Shown here one piece after another: positions 27,851-36,179 of a stretch of 64,000 nucleotides of DNA. A model generated the notes under the pieces. It was not told the DNA's origin. It saw only the letters and a list, made by a program, of their open reading frames with translations, and did no database searches. Source of the DNA: Limnovirga soli (GTDB taxonomy: Bacteria > Bacteroidota > Bacteroidia > Chitinophagales > Chitinophagaceae); assembly GCF_013106755.1 (NCBI RefSeq), contig NZ_WHPF01000001.1, positions 124,001 to 188,000 of the forward strand, written 5' to 3'. Each line of letters begins with the position of its first letter. Within the stretch, counting starts at the first letter, position 1. Made by a program: the position numbers and the translations under genes.

Positions 27851-29197
27851 TTAATTTCCTTGTTGAATAGCCCTATGTTTTTCTTTTACTTCGGCAAGCG
27901 TTTCGTTGTGGTGCGAGGTATGGAATTTAGATACAGCAATCCCTTGCGAGCCATAAATACCTGTATGACCGCTAAAATAATAGGCCAAAAAACATGCTAC
28001 CGCAAAATAAATGATATTGGTGCCGCCAAATAACTCAACGCCCATTATGGTGCAGGCCAATGGCGTATTAGTGGCTCCGGCAAATACCGCAATAAAACCC
28101 AATCCGGCAAACAAATCAATGGGAGCTCCGCTTATTACTGCAAGTGTATTGCCCAGCGTGGCGCCTATAAAAAACAGTGGTGTAACTTCCCCACCTTTAA
28201 AACCCATTCCTAATGTAATAGCCGTTAACAACAATTTCCAAAACCAACTGGTATAAGTAGCTCCACCAGCATTAAAAGCAGCAACAATACTTATACCACC
28301 TGGATTGGGATTGGTTACACCCAAACCCAAATAATCAAAACTGCCCAGCAAATAACTAATGGCTATAATTAATACAGCACCTACTACCGGTATTAACCAT
28401 TTGCTGGTGATAAAGCGATTACTGGTTTGCTTAATAAAATGCGATAATTGCGTAAACAGGTAACTGGTTAATCCAAACAAAATACCTGCTACTATTACTT
28501 TACCCAATAACACCATATCAAATTGAATATAGGGAAACAGATTGGGCGCATCATCCGTAAAGGCAATAGTATACTGTGTATGGTGAATTCCGCAGGAAGT
28601 GCAGGTAATATCTGCAATCATACCCGCCAGTAAACAGGGAATAAGGGCATCGTATTTAATGCGGCCAATGGTAAGTACTTCGAGGGCAAAAATAGCACCT
28701 GCAACAGGAGTTCCAAAAACAGCCCCGAAGCCTGCAGACATACCGCACATAAGCAATATACGCTTACGATCGTGGTGCAGTTTAAACCAGCGGGCAAACT
28801 GTGCGGCAATACTGCCGCCCATTTGTACGGCAGTACCTTCGCGGCCTGCAGACCCGCCGAATAAATGTGTAATGATGGTGGTGAATAAAATAAGCGGTGT
28901 CATGCTGGCGGGTACTCCGCCACCGGGCTTGTGAATTTCATCTATAATAAGGTTATTGCCCGCCGCCGCATTTTTACTAAAGCGGTTGTATAACCAGGTA
29001 ATAAATATCCCTGCAATGGGTAATAAAAATATGATCCAAAGATGTTGCCAGCGGGCAGCAGTAACCATATCTAATAACCAAAGAAAAAATGCAACGAGTA
29101 AACCAACAACCACCGCAACAGGGAAAATGAGCAATACCCAATGCAACAGCTCTTTGGCTATATACAAATGTTCAATATAAAATTTCGATTTTTTCAT
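27851..29197 (-). CDS. CLC-family antiporter of the fluoride (EriC-F/CLC-F) type
   Basis: 448 residues, about ten or more membrane helices. The gating segment reads [15 protein letters not shown] with E120 in the external-gate position; GREGT in place of the chloride-type GREGP, and GGGVP in place of GSGIP, are marks I associate with the fluoride-exporting CLC branch. The second signature is [10 protein letters not shown] instead of GxFxP. A sequence matching the fluoride riboswitch lies 39 bases upstream (29236-29296), which strongly supports fluoride export rather than chloride transport. Stand-alone gene. Confidence 0.85.
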   Translation of the reverse strand: MKKSKFYIEHLYIAKELLHWVLLIFPVAVVVGLLVAFFLWLLDMVTAARWQHLWIIFLLPIAGIFITWLYNRFSKNAAAGNNLIIDEIHKPGGGVPASMTPLILFTTIITHLFGGSAGREGTAVQMGGSIAAQFARWFKLHHDRKRILLMCGMSAGFGAVFGTPVAGAIFALEVLTIGRIKYDALIPCLLAGMIADITCTSCGIHHTQYTIAFTDDAPNLFPYIQFDMVLLGKVIVAGILFGLTSYLFTQLSHFIKQTSNRFITSKWLIPVVGAVLIIAISYLLGSFDYLGLGVTNPNPGGISIVAAFNAGGATYTSWFWKLLLTAITLGMGFKGGEVTPLFFIGATLGNTLAVISGAPIDLFAGLGFIAVFAGATNTPLACTIMGVELFGGTNIIYFAVACFLAYYFSGHTGIYGSQGIAVSKFHTSHHNETLAEVKEKHRAIQQGN

Positions 29198-29235
29198 CCT
29201 GCAAATAATTGATTGGGTAATACACTATTACTGTT

Positions 29236-29296
29236 TGCAGGCGTCATTAGTCTTTGTTTGTGGAAGACGGTTTAATAGGAAGACACCATTTCCTTT
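29236..29296 (-). promoter_or_regulatory. Fluoride riboswitch (crcB motif)
   Basis: On the minus strand all elements of the crcB fold can be drawn. P1: AGGAA (29290-29294) with TTCCT (29277-29281). Then the AAAC linker. P3: GTCTT (29264-29268) with AAGAC (29250-29254), a 9-nt loop between. The pseudoknot pairs GGTGTC (29282-29287) with GACGCC (29240-29245) by one G-U and five Watson-Crick pairs, as in the Thermotoga riboswitch. ATGG and CTAATGACGCC occupy the conserved spots. Between it and the start codon is a 6-bp hairpin GTAATA/TATTAC without a T-run, which hints at translational rather than transcriptional control. It would switch on the CLC gene when fluoride is high. Confidence 0.85.
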
Positions 29297-29400
29297 GCAA
29301 CAAAAATAAATCTAGCCAGGCTGTCTTCCAAATGAAATATAATCTATGGTTTTTGCAATTAGAATTATACTCTGAATATGTGCCAATGAACAACTGCATT

Positions 29401-29470
29401 TGCTGATACAAAGGAGAAACCCTGAACCGAGCGTGGCAAGTAAAGCTTCATATTTGATCTATTGCCTGCT
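29401..29470 (+). repeat. dispersed intergenic repeat, B core
   Basis: AAACCCTGAACCGAGCGTGG at 29417-29436, then CAAGTAAAGCTTCATA and a terminal TGCCTGC. The left end shares AAACCCTGAA with the A-core copy at position 1. Confidence 0.82.
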
Positions 29471-29604
29471 CAATAATATGTATTTTGTATTTGCTATTAA
29501 GCGTATTTATTTTAAAACGCCACCCTTATAAAAGTAGGAATAATAAACCCTCCTTTTACAACAATAGCCTGAGCATTGCATTGCTGCCGGGCCAACACCA
29601 TGCT

Positions 29605-29886
29605 TTATTTTTCTACACCGCCCTGCAGGTTAATTAAATTATTATACCCAAATTTAGCTTCGAGACGCTGAATGGCTATTTGGCTGCGAATGCCTTTGCG
29701 GCAATAAATTACCACCGGCTTATCAGTTGGAATTACTGCGGCGCTTTTAATAATATCGGCCAGCGGAATTAAGGTGCCGCCAATATTATATGCTTCGTGC
29801 TCGAATGGCTCACGCACATCAATTAACTGCGGCGGCTGGTGGCTGTTGAGTAATTCCTGTAACTGCTGTAAGTTTATTTGTTGCAT
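29605..29886 (-). CDS. Single-domain rhodanese sulfurtransferase
   Basis: 93 residues, one rhodanese domain. Opens LIDVREPFEHEAYNIGG and carries the active-site cysteine in VIYCRKGIRSQ. Small cytosolic sulfur carrier, of the PspE/GlpE class. Its ATG overlaps the stop codon of kup by one base, so it is co-translated with the potassium transporter, an unusual partner. Confidence 0.88.
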   Translation of the reverse strand: MQQINLQQLQELLNSHQPPQLIDVREPFEHEAYNIGGTLIPLADIIKSAAVIPTDKPVVIYCRKGIRSQIAIQRLEAKFGYNNLINLQGGVEK

Positions 29887-31859
29887 TAATCATCCTCTTC
29901 TACTGGTTCTGGAAATAACCTACGTAAGGGAATAGCCGGTGTTGGAGAAACAATTAATGGGAATTTTTCTACCGTAACAAAACTGGGGTCTAAACCAAAA
30001 CCGCGCTCTTCGCTAAGGCTTATTTCTTTTATCCAGAAATGCAGGTTCATTACCACTTTTTCAAAGAAGGGTAATTCGTTATCGTTAGACAGGTATTTTT
30101 CCATTACAATAAACTGAAAATCGCCCACCACATTGTTACGTTCCAAACTTTCGTAACGGCTGGTAATATTTACCTCGCGGTTATTTACCAGGTCTTCTAC
30201 CACTTTACGGAACATAAGGTTTACTTTTTGCTGTACCCTAAAGCCAAGCCTGAACTCTACGCGGATAATATCGTTGGGTATAATATGGTCTACCACATAC
30301 TCGCAGGTATAAGGATCATCTACTGTATCTACATGCACAAACCAATAAATATCAGCCCGTTTTGGCTTTTTATTTAGTATGGAATAAATAATCTTATGCT
30401 CAATTTCTTTTGGGTTATTGGCACTTGTCATATACACCAGATGGGTAGAATATTTGGTAACAGATTTATCGTTACTTAACTCCTGAATCATGGGTATATA
30501 ATGTTCCATCCGCACAAACTCCACATAGCGGTTTTTAATTTTACGGCTGCGGTACCATATGTACATAATAGCAAATAAAGCACCACCCACAATTAAAGTA
30601 ACAAAGCCCCCATGTGGGAATTTGTCAAGATTGGCAATTAAAAAAGATACCTCAATTGTAAAATAAGTTAGCAAATAGAGGTATATCCAAAAAGGTTGTG
30701 TGCGTTTACTAATAAGGTAATTGGCAAATAGTATGGATGTACTAATCATACACATGGTAATGGCTAAACCATAAGCAGCAGCCATACTGGTAGAATCTTT
30801 AAAATATAAAACTATACCACAACATCCCAAAAATAAAAGTAGGTTAATGCCACCAACATATAATTGCCCCCTGGCTTCTGTAGGGTAATTAATTTTCATT
30901 TTTGGCCATAGGTTTAGTCGCATAGCTTCTGCAATAAGCGTAAACGAGCCGGATAATAAGGCCTGACTGGCAATAATAGCGGCGCAGGTGGCTATAATAA
31001 TTCCAAATAATCTAAACCAATCGGGCATAAGGCTAAACAATACTTTAGAGGTGTCTGTATCAAAAACCTGACCTTGAAAATGCGACAATAAAAATGCACC
31101 CTGGCCTAAATAGTTTAGAATTAAACAGAATTTTACAAAAATCCATGATACCCTGATATTGCCACGGCCACAATGCCCCAAATCAGAATACAATGCTTCG
31201 GCCCCTGTTGTACACAGAAACACGGCGCCCAAAATCCAAAAACCAGCCGGGTATTTGGTTAATAATTCAATAGCATAATGTGGGCTTAATGCCCTGAAAA
31301 TAAGCAGATCGTCCGATAAATGTACCGCCCCAAGTACAGCCAGCATAGCAAACCAGATAAACATAATAGGGCCAAAAAACTTACCTATTAATGCCGTACC
31401 AAATTGCTGTAAAAAAAACAATACCAATAAAATACATAATACTATTATGATGATATCGTTTTGTGTAATGCTATGTAGTACAGGCATTTGCCTCAAACCT
31501 TCTATGGCAGCCGTAACAGAAATTGGTGGTGTAATCATACCATCGGCCAATAATGCGGCACCTCCAATCATGGCAGGAATAACCAGCCACCTTTTTTGCC
31601 GCCTTACCAAAGTATATAAAGAGAATATGCCGCCCTCACCCCTGTTATCTGCCTTTAAAGTAAGGATAACATATTTCAATGTTGTTTGCAGGGTAAGTGT
31701 CCAGATGATACAGGATAAACTGCCAATAATGAGTAATTCATCTACAGTTTTATCCTTAATAATTTCATCAAATACGTAAAGCGGAGACGTACCAATATCG
31801 CCGTAGATAATACCAAGAGCAATAATTAAACCAGCCCTAGTAACCTTATTAATATGCAT
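29886..31859 (-). CDS. kup: Kup potassium uptake protein
   Basis: 657 residues, typical length. Starts VTRAGLIIALGIIYGDIGTSPLYVFDEII, the Kup/HAK signature, followed by about twelve helices; GNIRVSWIFVKFCLILNYLGQGA is the conserved middle segment. A cytosolic C-terminal domain of about 200 residues follows. Mediates H+-coupled K+ uptake. The cyclic-di-AMP or other control of Kup cannot be read from this sequence. Confidence 0.95.
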   Translation of the reverse strand: MHINKVTRAGLIIALGIIYGDIGTSPLYVFDEIIKDKTVDELLIIGSLSCIIWTLTLQTTLKYVILTLKADNRGEGGIFSLYTLVRRQKRWLVIPAMIGGAALLADGMITPPISVTAAIEGLRQMPVLHSITQNDIIIIVLCILLVLFFLQQFGTALIGKFFGPIMFIWFAMLAVLGAVHLSDDLLIFRALSPHYAIELLTKYPAGFWILGAVFLCTTGAEALYSDLGHCGRGNIRVSWIFVKFCLILNYLGQGAFLLSHFQGQVFDTDTSKVLFSLMPDWFRLFGIIIATCAAIIASQALLSGSFTLIAEAMRLNLWPKMKINYPTEARGQLYVGGINLLLFLGCCGIVLYFKDSTSMAAAYGLAITMCMISTSILFANYLISKRTQPFWIYLYLLTYFTIEVSFLIANLDKFPHGGFVTLIVGGALFAIMYIWYRSRKIKNRYVEFVRMEHYIPMIQELSNDKSVTKYSTHLVYMTSANNPKEIEHKIIYSILNKKPKRADIYWFVHVDTVDDPYTCEYVVDHIIPNDIIRVEFRLGFRVQQKVNLMFRKVVEDLVNNREVNITSRYESLERNNVVGDFQFIVMEKYLSNDNELPFFEKVVMNLHFWIKEISLSEERGFGLDPSFVTVEKFPLIVSPTPAIPLRRLFPEPVEEDD

Positions 31860-32207
31860 GAAGAGAACTTATTTTATTTCAAATGCTGAATAAAGAACAA
31901 ATGTATAATGAAAATTTTTGTTATAGTTAAAATCAATATCACACTATTCATGTTTTTTTGCTTAACAGTTTATTATTTTCACCAAGTATAATTTTACTAA
32001 CATTTGATAGTAGATTTACATTATGTTTCCGGCTGCTGATTATGCATGAAACATCGTTGCGTCGCACCCTTCAACTGTTTAACTTTTTTGGGCAATATTC
32101 ATACCCAATACAAACAGTTTCATAAATTGAAGCTAAAAACGTAACCAGAAAAACATTGCACTGAATTAATCGTTTGTTATTTTAGACCAGAATAAATAGA
32201 GTAAGAT
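31860..32207. other. 348-bp divergent gap
   Basis: Upstream region of kup (leftward) and the secreted hypothetical gene (rightward). Contains a diverged A-type repeat at 32029-32090. No other structure recognised. Confidence 0.55.
32029..32090 (-). repeat. dispersed intergenic repeat, diverged A core
   Basis: Core GTTGAAGGGTGCGACGCAA on the minus strand (32057-32075): TGCGACGCAA intact but the GTACAAG side has changed. Right half CGATGTTTCATGCAT, end GCAGCCGG. Confidence 0.75.
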
Positions 32208-33728
32208 ATGTTAATGCGACTACTATCCATATGTTTCTTTTGCCATTTTTTATTTGTTGCAGCCAATGCACAAAGAATCACCTATTCCGAGCCCGACCGT
32301 GATGACCAGCGGTCTCTTAACTTTGACATCATTGGTAAAGTAGGCGCCAACTATCTGGTATTTAAAAACAACAGAAACGAAAACACTATAACCGTTTTTG
32401 ATAATGATATGAAGCAACTCAACAGGGTAAATCTTGACTTTTTCCCTGATAAAGTGATAAATACCGATGTACTGGCATATAAAGATTTCTTTTACCTGTT
32501 TTATCAATACCAACGCAGAAATATTGTGTATTGCATGGCTGCCAAAATTGATGGCAATGGAAAACTATCCGGCGAACCCGTAGAATTAGATACAACTGCT
32601 ATTAATTATTTTGCCAGCAATAAACTGTATACCATAATTAATAGCGACGATAAGAAAAAAATAATGGTATTAAAAGTTAATAACCGTAATCAGGACAATA
32701 ATGTATTAACTACATCGCTATTTTCATCCGATTTATCGCTAATACACAAATCAAGGATAACTATTCTAATGCCCGACAGAAGCGATTTCTTAAATGAATT
32801 TACCCTTGACAACGAAGGCGGATTGGTATTTGCAAGACCATCCGGCACCTCGCAAAACGATAATATTACCTCGCTTGATCTGGTAACCAAGGCCCCAACA
32901 GCCGATACAGTTGCCTTTATTAATATCGATGTATCAAAAATTTATCTGGATGATGTAAGATTAAAAGCAGATAATATTAACAAGCGCTATCTGCTTACCT
33001 CATTTTTTTCCACCACAAAAAGAGGCAATATTGAAGGGCTGTATTGTATGGAATGGGATAAAGTTAGTGGCAGAGCCATAAGTACCGTACAAAATATTTT
33101 CTCTGAGGAAATGCGCAATGAAGCACGTGGAGACGGCAACAATAAAACCGCCTATAACAACTACTATCTACAAAAAATATTGATTAGAAAAGATGGCGGG
33201 TTTGTAATAGTTTCAGAATCGGTATATACTTCCTCAAGGGGTATTTATAACAATCGCTGGGATTATATGTACGGTTCTCCCTACTATTCCATGTCAGACT
33301 ATTACTGGAGTTCGCCCCTCAACAGTTACTACTATCCATGGGGCCGATGGGGCAATAATAATCAGGTAAACAGGTATTATGCTGATAATATTTCTATCAT
33401 GTCATTCGATTCTACCAGCACCATGCAATGGAACACCATTATTCACAAATCACAATACGACGATTTCTCTGATAATTTTATTGGCTATGGTACCATGAAT
33501 ACAGGTGGCGATATCCATTTTCTTTTTAACCAACTGGAAAAAAGAACCCAGCTGTTAAACGAACAGGTGCTTACCGCCGATGGCAAAGTAGAACGTAGCC
33601 CCACTTTAAGAAACCTGAGCAAAGAATATGAGTTTATGCCCCGCTATGCCAAACAAATTGGTGCCCGGGAAATAATTATTCCCTGCCAATACAGAAATTA
33701 CGTTTGCTTTGCAAAAATTGAATTTTAA
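32208..33728 (+). CDS. Secreted protein of unknown function
   Basis: 506 residues. Signal peptide 1-21 (ends ANAQ). I do not recognise a named domain; repeated strands of the type NYLVFKNNRNENTITVFDNDMKQLNRV suggest a beta-propeller-like fold. Residues about 360-395 are extremely Tyr/Trp/Asn-rich (YYWSSPLNSYYYPWGRWG). Probably periplasmic or surface-exposed. Twelve bases separate it from the DUF6427 gene, so the two are likely co-transcribed. Confidence 0.6.
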   Translation: MLMRLLSICFFCHFLFVAANAQRITYSEPDRDDQRSLNFDIIGKVGANYLVFKNNRNENTITVFDNDMKQLNRVNLDFFPDKVINTDVLAYKDFFYLFYQYQRRNIVYCMAAKIDGNGKLSGEPVELDTTAINYFASNKLYTIINSDDKKKIMVLKVNNRNQDNNVLTTSLFSSDLSLIHKSRITILMPDRSDFLNEFTLDNEGGLVFARPSGTSQNDNITSLDLVTKAPTADTVAFINIDVSKIYLDDVRLKADNINKRYLLTSFFSTTKRGNIEGLYCMEWDKVSGRAISTVQNIFSEEMRNEARGDGNNKTAYNNYYLQKILIRKDGGFVIVSESVYTSSRGIYNNRWDYMYGSPYYSMSDYYWSSPLNSYYYPWGRWGNNNQVNRYYADNISIMSFDSTSTMQWNTIIHKSQYDDFSDNFIGYGTMNTGGDIHFLFNQLEKRTQLLNEQVLTADGKVERSPTLRNLSKEYEFMPRYAKQIGAREIIIPCQYRNYVCFAKIEF

Positions 33729-33739
33729 CAGCAACACAC

Positions 33740-34720
33740 GTGGTCTCCTTTTTTAAAGAAAAATCTACTTCGGCCGTTTTTGGGCTTGTAATTGTTAGTA
33801 CAGTTATACGGGCATTTTTTTGGCAGCACCCCGCAATTATAGATATACATCCTACTGATGGCCTAATTTATTATGTACTGCAACCATTACAAAGCCTGCC
33901 ATCCGGTGTGGTGCCATTTATATATAATATCATCATCATTATTCAGGCATTACGTTTAAACTATGCATTAAACGATGTGCGGATGTTTAACAGGCAGTCT
34001 TTTACCACTGCACTGGCCTATGTAGTGCTTACTGCATTATTACCCGCCTGGAATAATATAACCGCAGCCCTGGTGATTAATAGTATGATTATTTGGTTAT
34101 TGTACCGGCTTATAAAACTATACACCACTCAACAACCCAAAACATTATTATTTAATATTGGCTTAATCACCGGCAGTACTGTATTATTATACTATCCATC
34201 TTGTGTTATGGTGCTGGTGGTAATATTTGCTGTGGCCATTTTCAGGCCATTTAGATTAAATGAATGGCTGATTGTGATTTTTGGGGTATTTACCCCATTG
34301 TATTTTTTAGCCGCAGGCCTATTTTTAAACAATAACCTGCACCTTTTGGTACAGCAATCAGCCATTTTCACACTTAATATTATCAGGCCAGCAAATTTGG
34401 CTGGCACCATTGCCACTTTTAGCATTTCAGGATTTATTATTGCTGCCGGTGTGTACCTATGGCAAAAAAACAGCAACCGCATGATTATTCAGGTACGCAA
34501 AAACTGGAGTGTGCTGTTTATTTTGTTTTTATTATTAAGTGTACAAGTGTTTTTTATACAAAATGCATGGCCAAATGCGCTAATGCTGGCCACTGTGCCC
34601 GCCGCTGCATTTGTAGGCAATACTTTTATTGCACCAAAAAGAAATATATGGTCGGCCATTATTTTTTGGTTATTGGTGCTACTGGTTTCGTATAATAACT
34701 GGCTATCTATACTCTTCTAG
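33740..34720 (+). CDS. DUF6427-like multi-pass membrane protein
   Basis: 326 residues beginning with GTG at 33740, the only start that keeps the conserved MVSFFKEKS opening. About eight transmembrane helices. Residues WQHPAIIDIHPTDGLIYY and FNRQSFTTALAYVVLTALLPAWN fit Bacteroidota proteins annotated DUF6427, linked in some gliding bacteria to surface or polysaccharide functions; no activity is established. A repeat copy follows the stop codon. Confidence 0.65.
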   Translation: MVSFFKEKSTSAVFGLVIVSTVIRAFFWQHPAIIDIHPTDGLIYYVLQPLQSLPSGVVPFIYNIIIIIQALRLNYALNDVRMFNRQSFTTALAYVVLTALLPAWNNITAALVINSMIIWLLYRLIKLYTTQQPKTLLFNIGLITGSTVLLYYPSCVMVLVVIFAVAIFRPFRLNEWLIVIFGVFTPLYFLAAGLFLNNNLHLLVQQSAIFTLNIIRPANLAGTIATFSISGFIIAAGVYLWQKNSNRMIIQVRKNWSVLFILFLLLSVQVFFIQNAWPNALMLATVPAAAFVGNTFIAPKRNIWSAIIFWLLVLLVSYNNWLSILF

Positions 34721-34737
34721 TACTGGTTTTTGCCGGT

Positions 34738-34804
34738 CCATAGGCAGCCGCCGCAGTGTGCGACGCAACGGATGCTTCATTATTAATCTTATAGCCGGGT
34801 ACAC
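34738..34804 (+). repeat. dispersed intergenic repeat, A core
   Basis: Core AGTGTGCGACGCAA at 34755-34768 (GTACAAG side diverged to GCCGC), right half CGGATGCTTCATTATTA, terminal AGCCGGGTACAC. Confidence 0.82.
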
Positions 34805-34866
34805 ACAAAAAACACAATTTATCAAGGTTTATACGTTCATATGCCCCTTTTTACGTGCATAGCTGC

Positions 34867-34874
34867 TACCTTTG
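34867..34874 (+). promoter_or_regulatory. Bacteroidota -7 box of purQ
   Basis: TACCTTTG matches the TAnnTTTG consensus exactly, 22 bases before the purQ ATG. A T-rich segment about 15-19 bases upstream (CTTTTTAC) could serve as the -33 element. Confidence 0.55.
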
Positions 34875-34896
34875 CATCACAAAAAATACTGCTCAC

Positions 34897-35559
34897 ATGA
34901 AATTTGGCATAGTTGTTTTTCCGGGTTCTAACTGCGACAGAGACATGCAGGATGCACTGCAAAACGATTTAAACAAAGAAGTAATTATGCTTTGGCACAA
35001 AGATGAAGACCTGAGTATGTTTACTACTGATGACTATATTGTACTGCCCGGTGGTTTTTCTTTTGGAGATTACCTGCGCTGCGGCGCCATTGCCCGCTTT
35101 AGCCCCATGATGCAAAGCGTAATTGCATTTGCTAATAAAGGCGGCAAGGTATTGGGTGTTTGTAATGGTTTTCAGGTATTGTGCGAAAGTGGCCTGCTAC
35201 CTGGCACTTTATTGCCAAATGGTAACCAGCAATTTGTTTGCAAAAATGTATATATTAAAAATGACAGCTTGCCCAAAGCACTAAAAATACCTATTGCCCA
35301 TGGCGATGGAAGGTATTATGCCGATGATAAAGTATTAAACGAACTGGAAGCCAATAACCAAATTATTTTCAGGTATACAGATGAATTTGGCAATTTGGAT
35401 TTATCAGCAAATCCCAATGGCGCAATAAGAAATATTGCCGGTATTTGCAATAAAGAAAGAACCGTGTTTGGTATGATGCCACACCCCGAAAGAGCCACCA
35501 CACCCAATTTAGGCAACCTGGATGGCGTAGAGGTTTTTCGCTTATTTGGAATGAATTAA
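34897..35559 (+). CDS. purQ: PurQ, phosphoribosylformylglycinamidine synthase glutaminase subunit
   Basis: 220 residues from the ATG at 34897; an upstream in-frame ATG at 34855 lies before the -7 box and is not used. Class I glutamine amidotransferase with nucleophile C89 (GVCNGFQVL) and H196/E198 (PHPE). Supplies ammonia to PurL for FGAM synthesis in purine biosynthesis; a separate PurQ implies a small PurL plus PurS elsewhere. No purine genes flank it. Confidence 0.95.
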   Translation: MKFGIVVFPGSNCDRDMQDALQNDLNKEVIMLWHKDEDLSMFTTDDYIVLPGGFSFGDYLRCGAIARFSPMMQSVIAFANKGGKVLGVCNGFQVLCESGLLPGTLLPNGNQQFVCKNVYIKNDSLPKALKIPIAHGDGRYYADDKVLNELEANNQIIFRYTDEFGNLDLSANPNGAIRNIAGICNKERTVFGMMPHPERATTPNLGNLDGVEVFRLFGMN

Positions 35560-35618
35560 CATTTTGCCGGTAAGTAAACAGCACTTATTACCGTACTTAG
35601 ATAAATGAACTTTTTATG

Positions 35619-35688
35619 AGCCCGGCTGTAAAACAAACCTGTAGCCCGGTTGCGTCGCACTCTTGTACTGTATAACCAGTGCAGCAGC
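35619..35688 (-). repeat. dispersed intergenic repeat, A core
   Basis: Core GTACAAGAGTGCGACGCAA on the minus strand (35650-35668). The usual GTAAAGC is replaced by CCGGGCTACA, and a second GCCGGGC ends the unit, so the right half looks rearranged. Confidence 0.85.
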
Positions 35689-35715
35689 ACATAAAAGGCA
35701 AAAACTATAGCAACA

Positions 35716-36168
35716 ATGAAAAAAATTATTAGTATAGTTTGTTTAATGGTAATGGCCACCAGCGCCATGGCACAGTTTAAAGACCCTGTAAAATGGACAT
35801 TTAGTGCTACCAAAAAATCAGCCAAAGTATACGAACTTAGCTATACTGCTGTAATAGAAAAACCCTGGCATCTATACTCACAAACCACCCCAAAGGGTGG
35901 ACCGGTGCCCACGAAATTTACCTATAAAGCTAATCCATTGGCAACCGTTACCGGTTTGGCAAAAGAAACCGGCACACTAAAAAATAAACATGAAGAAGTA
36001 TTTGGCGTAGATGTAAAATACTTTGATGGCAAAGTGGTATTTACACAAACTGTAACTTTAAAAGCACCGGTAAAAACAAATATCAGCGGCACTATAGAAT
36101 ACATGGTTTGCGACGATACTGAATGTCAGCCCCCTAAAAAAATTCCTTTTGACCTGCCATTACAATAA
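35716..36168 (+). CDS. Small periplasmic DsbD N-terminal-domain protein
   Basis: 150 residues. Signal peptide 1-20 (ends AMAQ). The rest is one DsbD-alpha immunoglobulin-like domain (WHLYSQTTPKGGP ... IEYMVCDDTECQPPKK) with the cysteine pair in MVCDDTEC that receives electrons from the membrane part. It precedes dsbD by eleven bases. The big DsbD has an alpha-like domain without this pair, so this small protein probably carries the reducing equivalents to periplasmic clients. Confidence 0.82.
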   Translation: MKKIISIVCLMVMATSAMAQFKDPVKWTFSATKKSAKVYELSYTAVIEKPWHLYSQTTPKGGPVPTKFTYKANPLATVTGLAKETGTLKNKHEEVFGVDVKYFDGKVVFTQTVTLKAPVKTNISGTIEYMVCDDTECQPPKKIPFDLPLQ

Positions 36169-36179
36169 TACCTGCTACC

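Larger units (their letters stand above)
29198..29604. other. 407-bp gap between CLC and rhodanese genes
   Basis: Holds the fluoride riboswitch leader of the CLC gene (near 29236-29296), its promoter, and a B-type repeat at 29401-29470. Confidence 0.7.
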
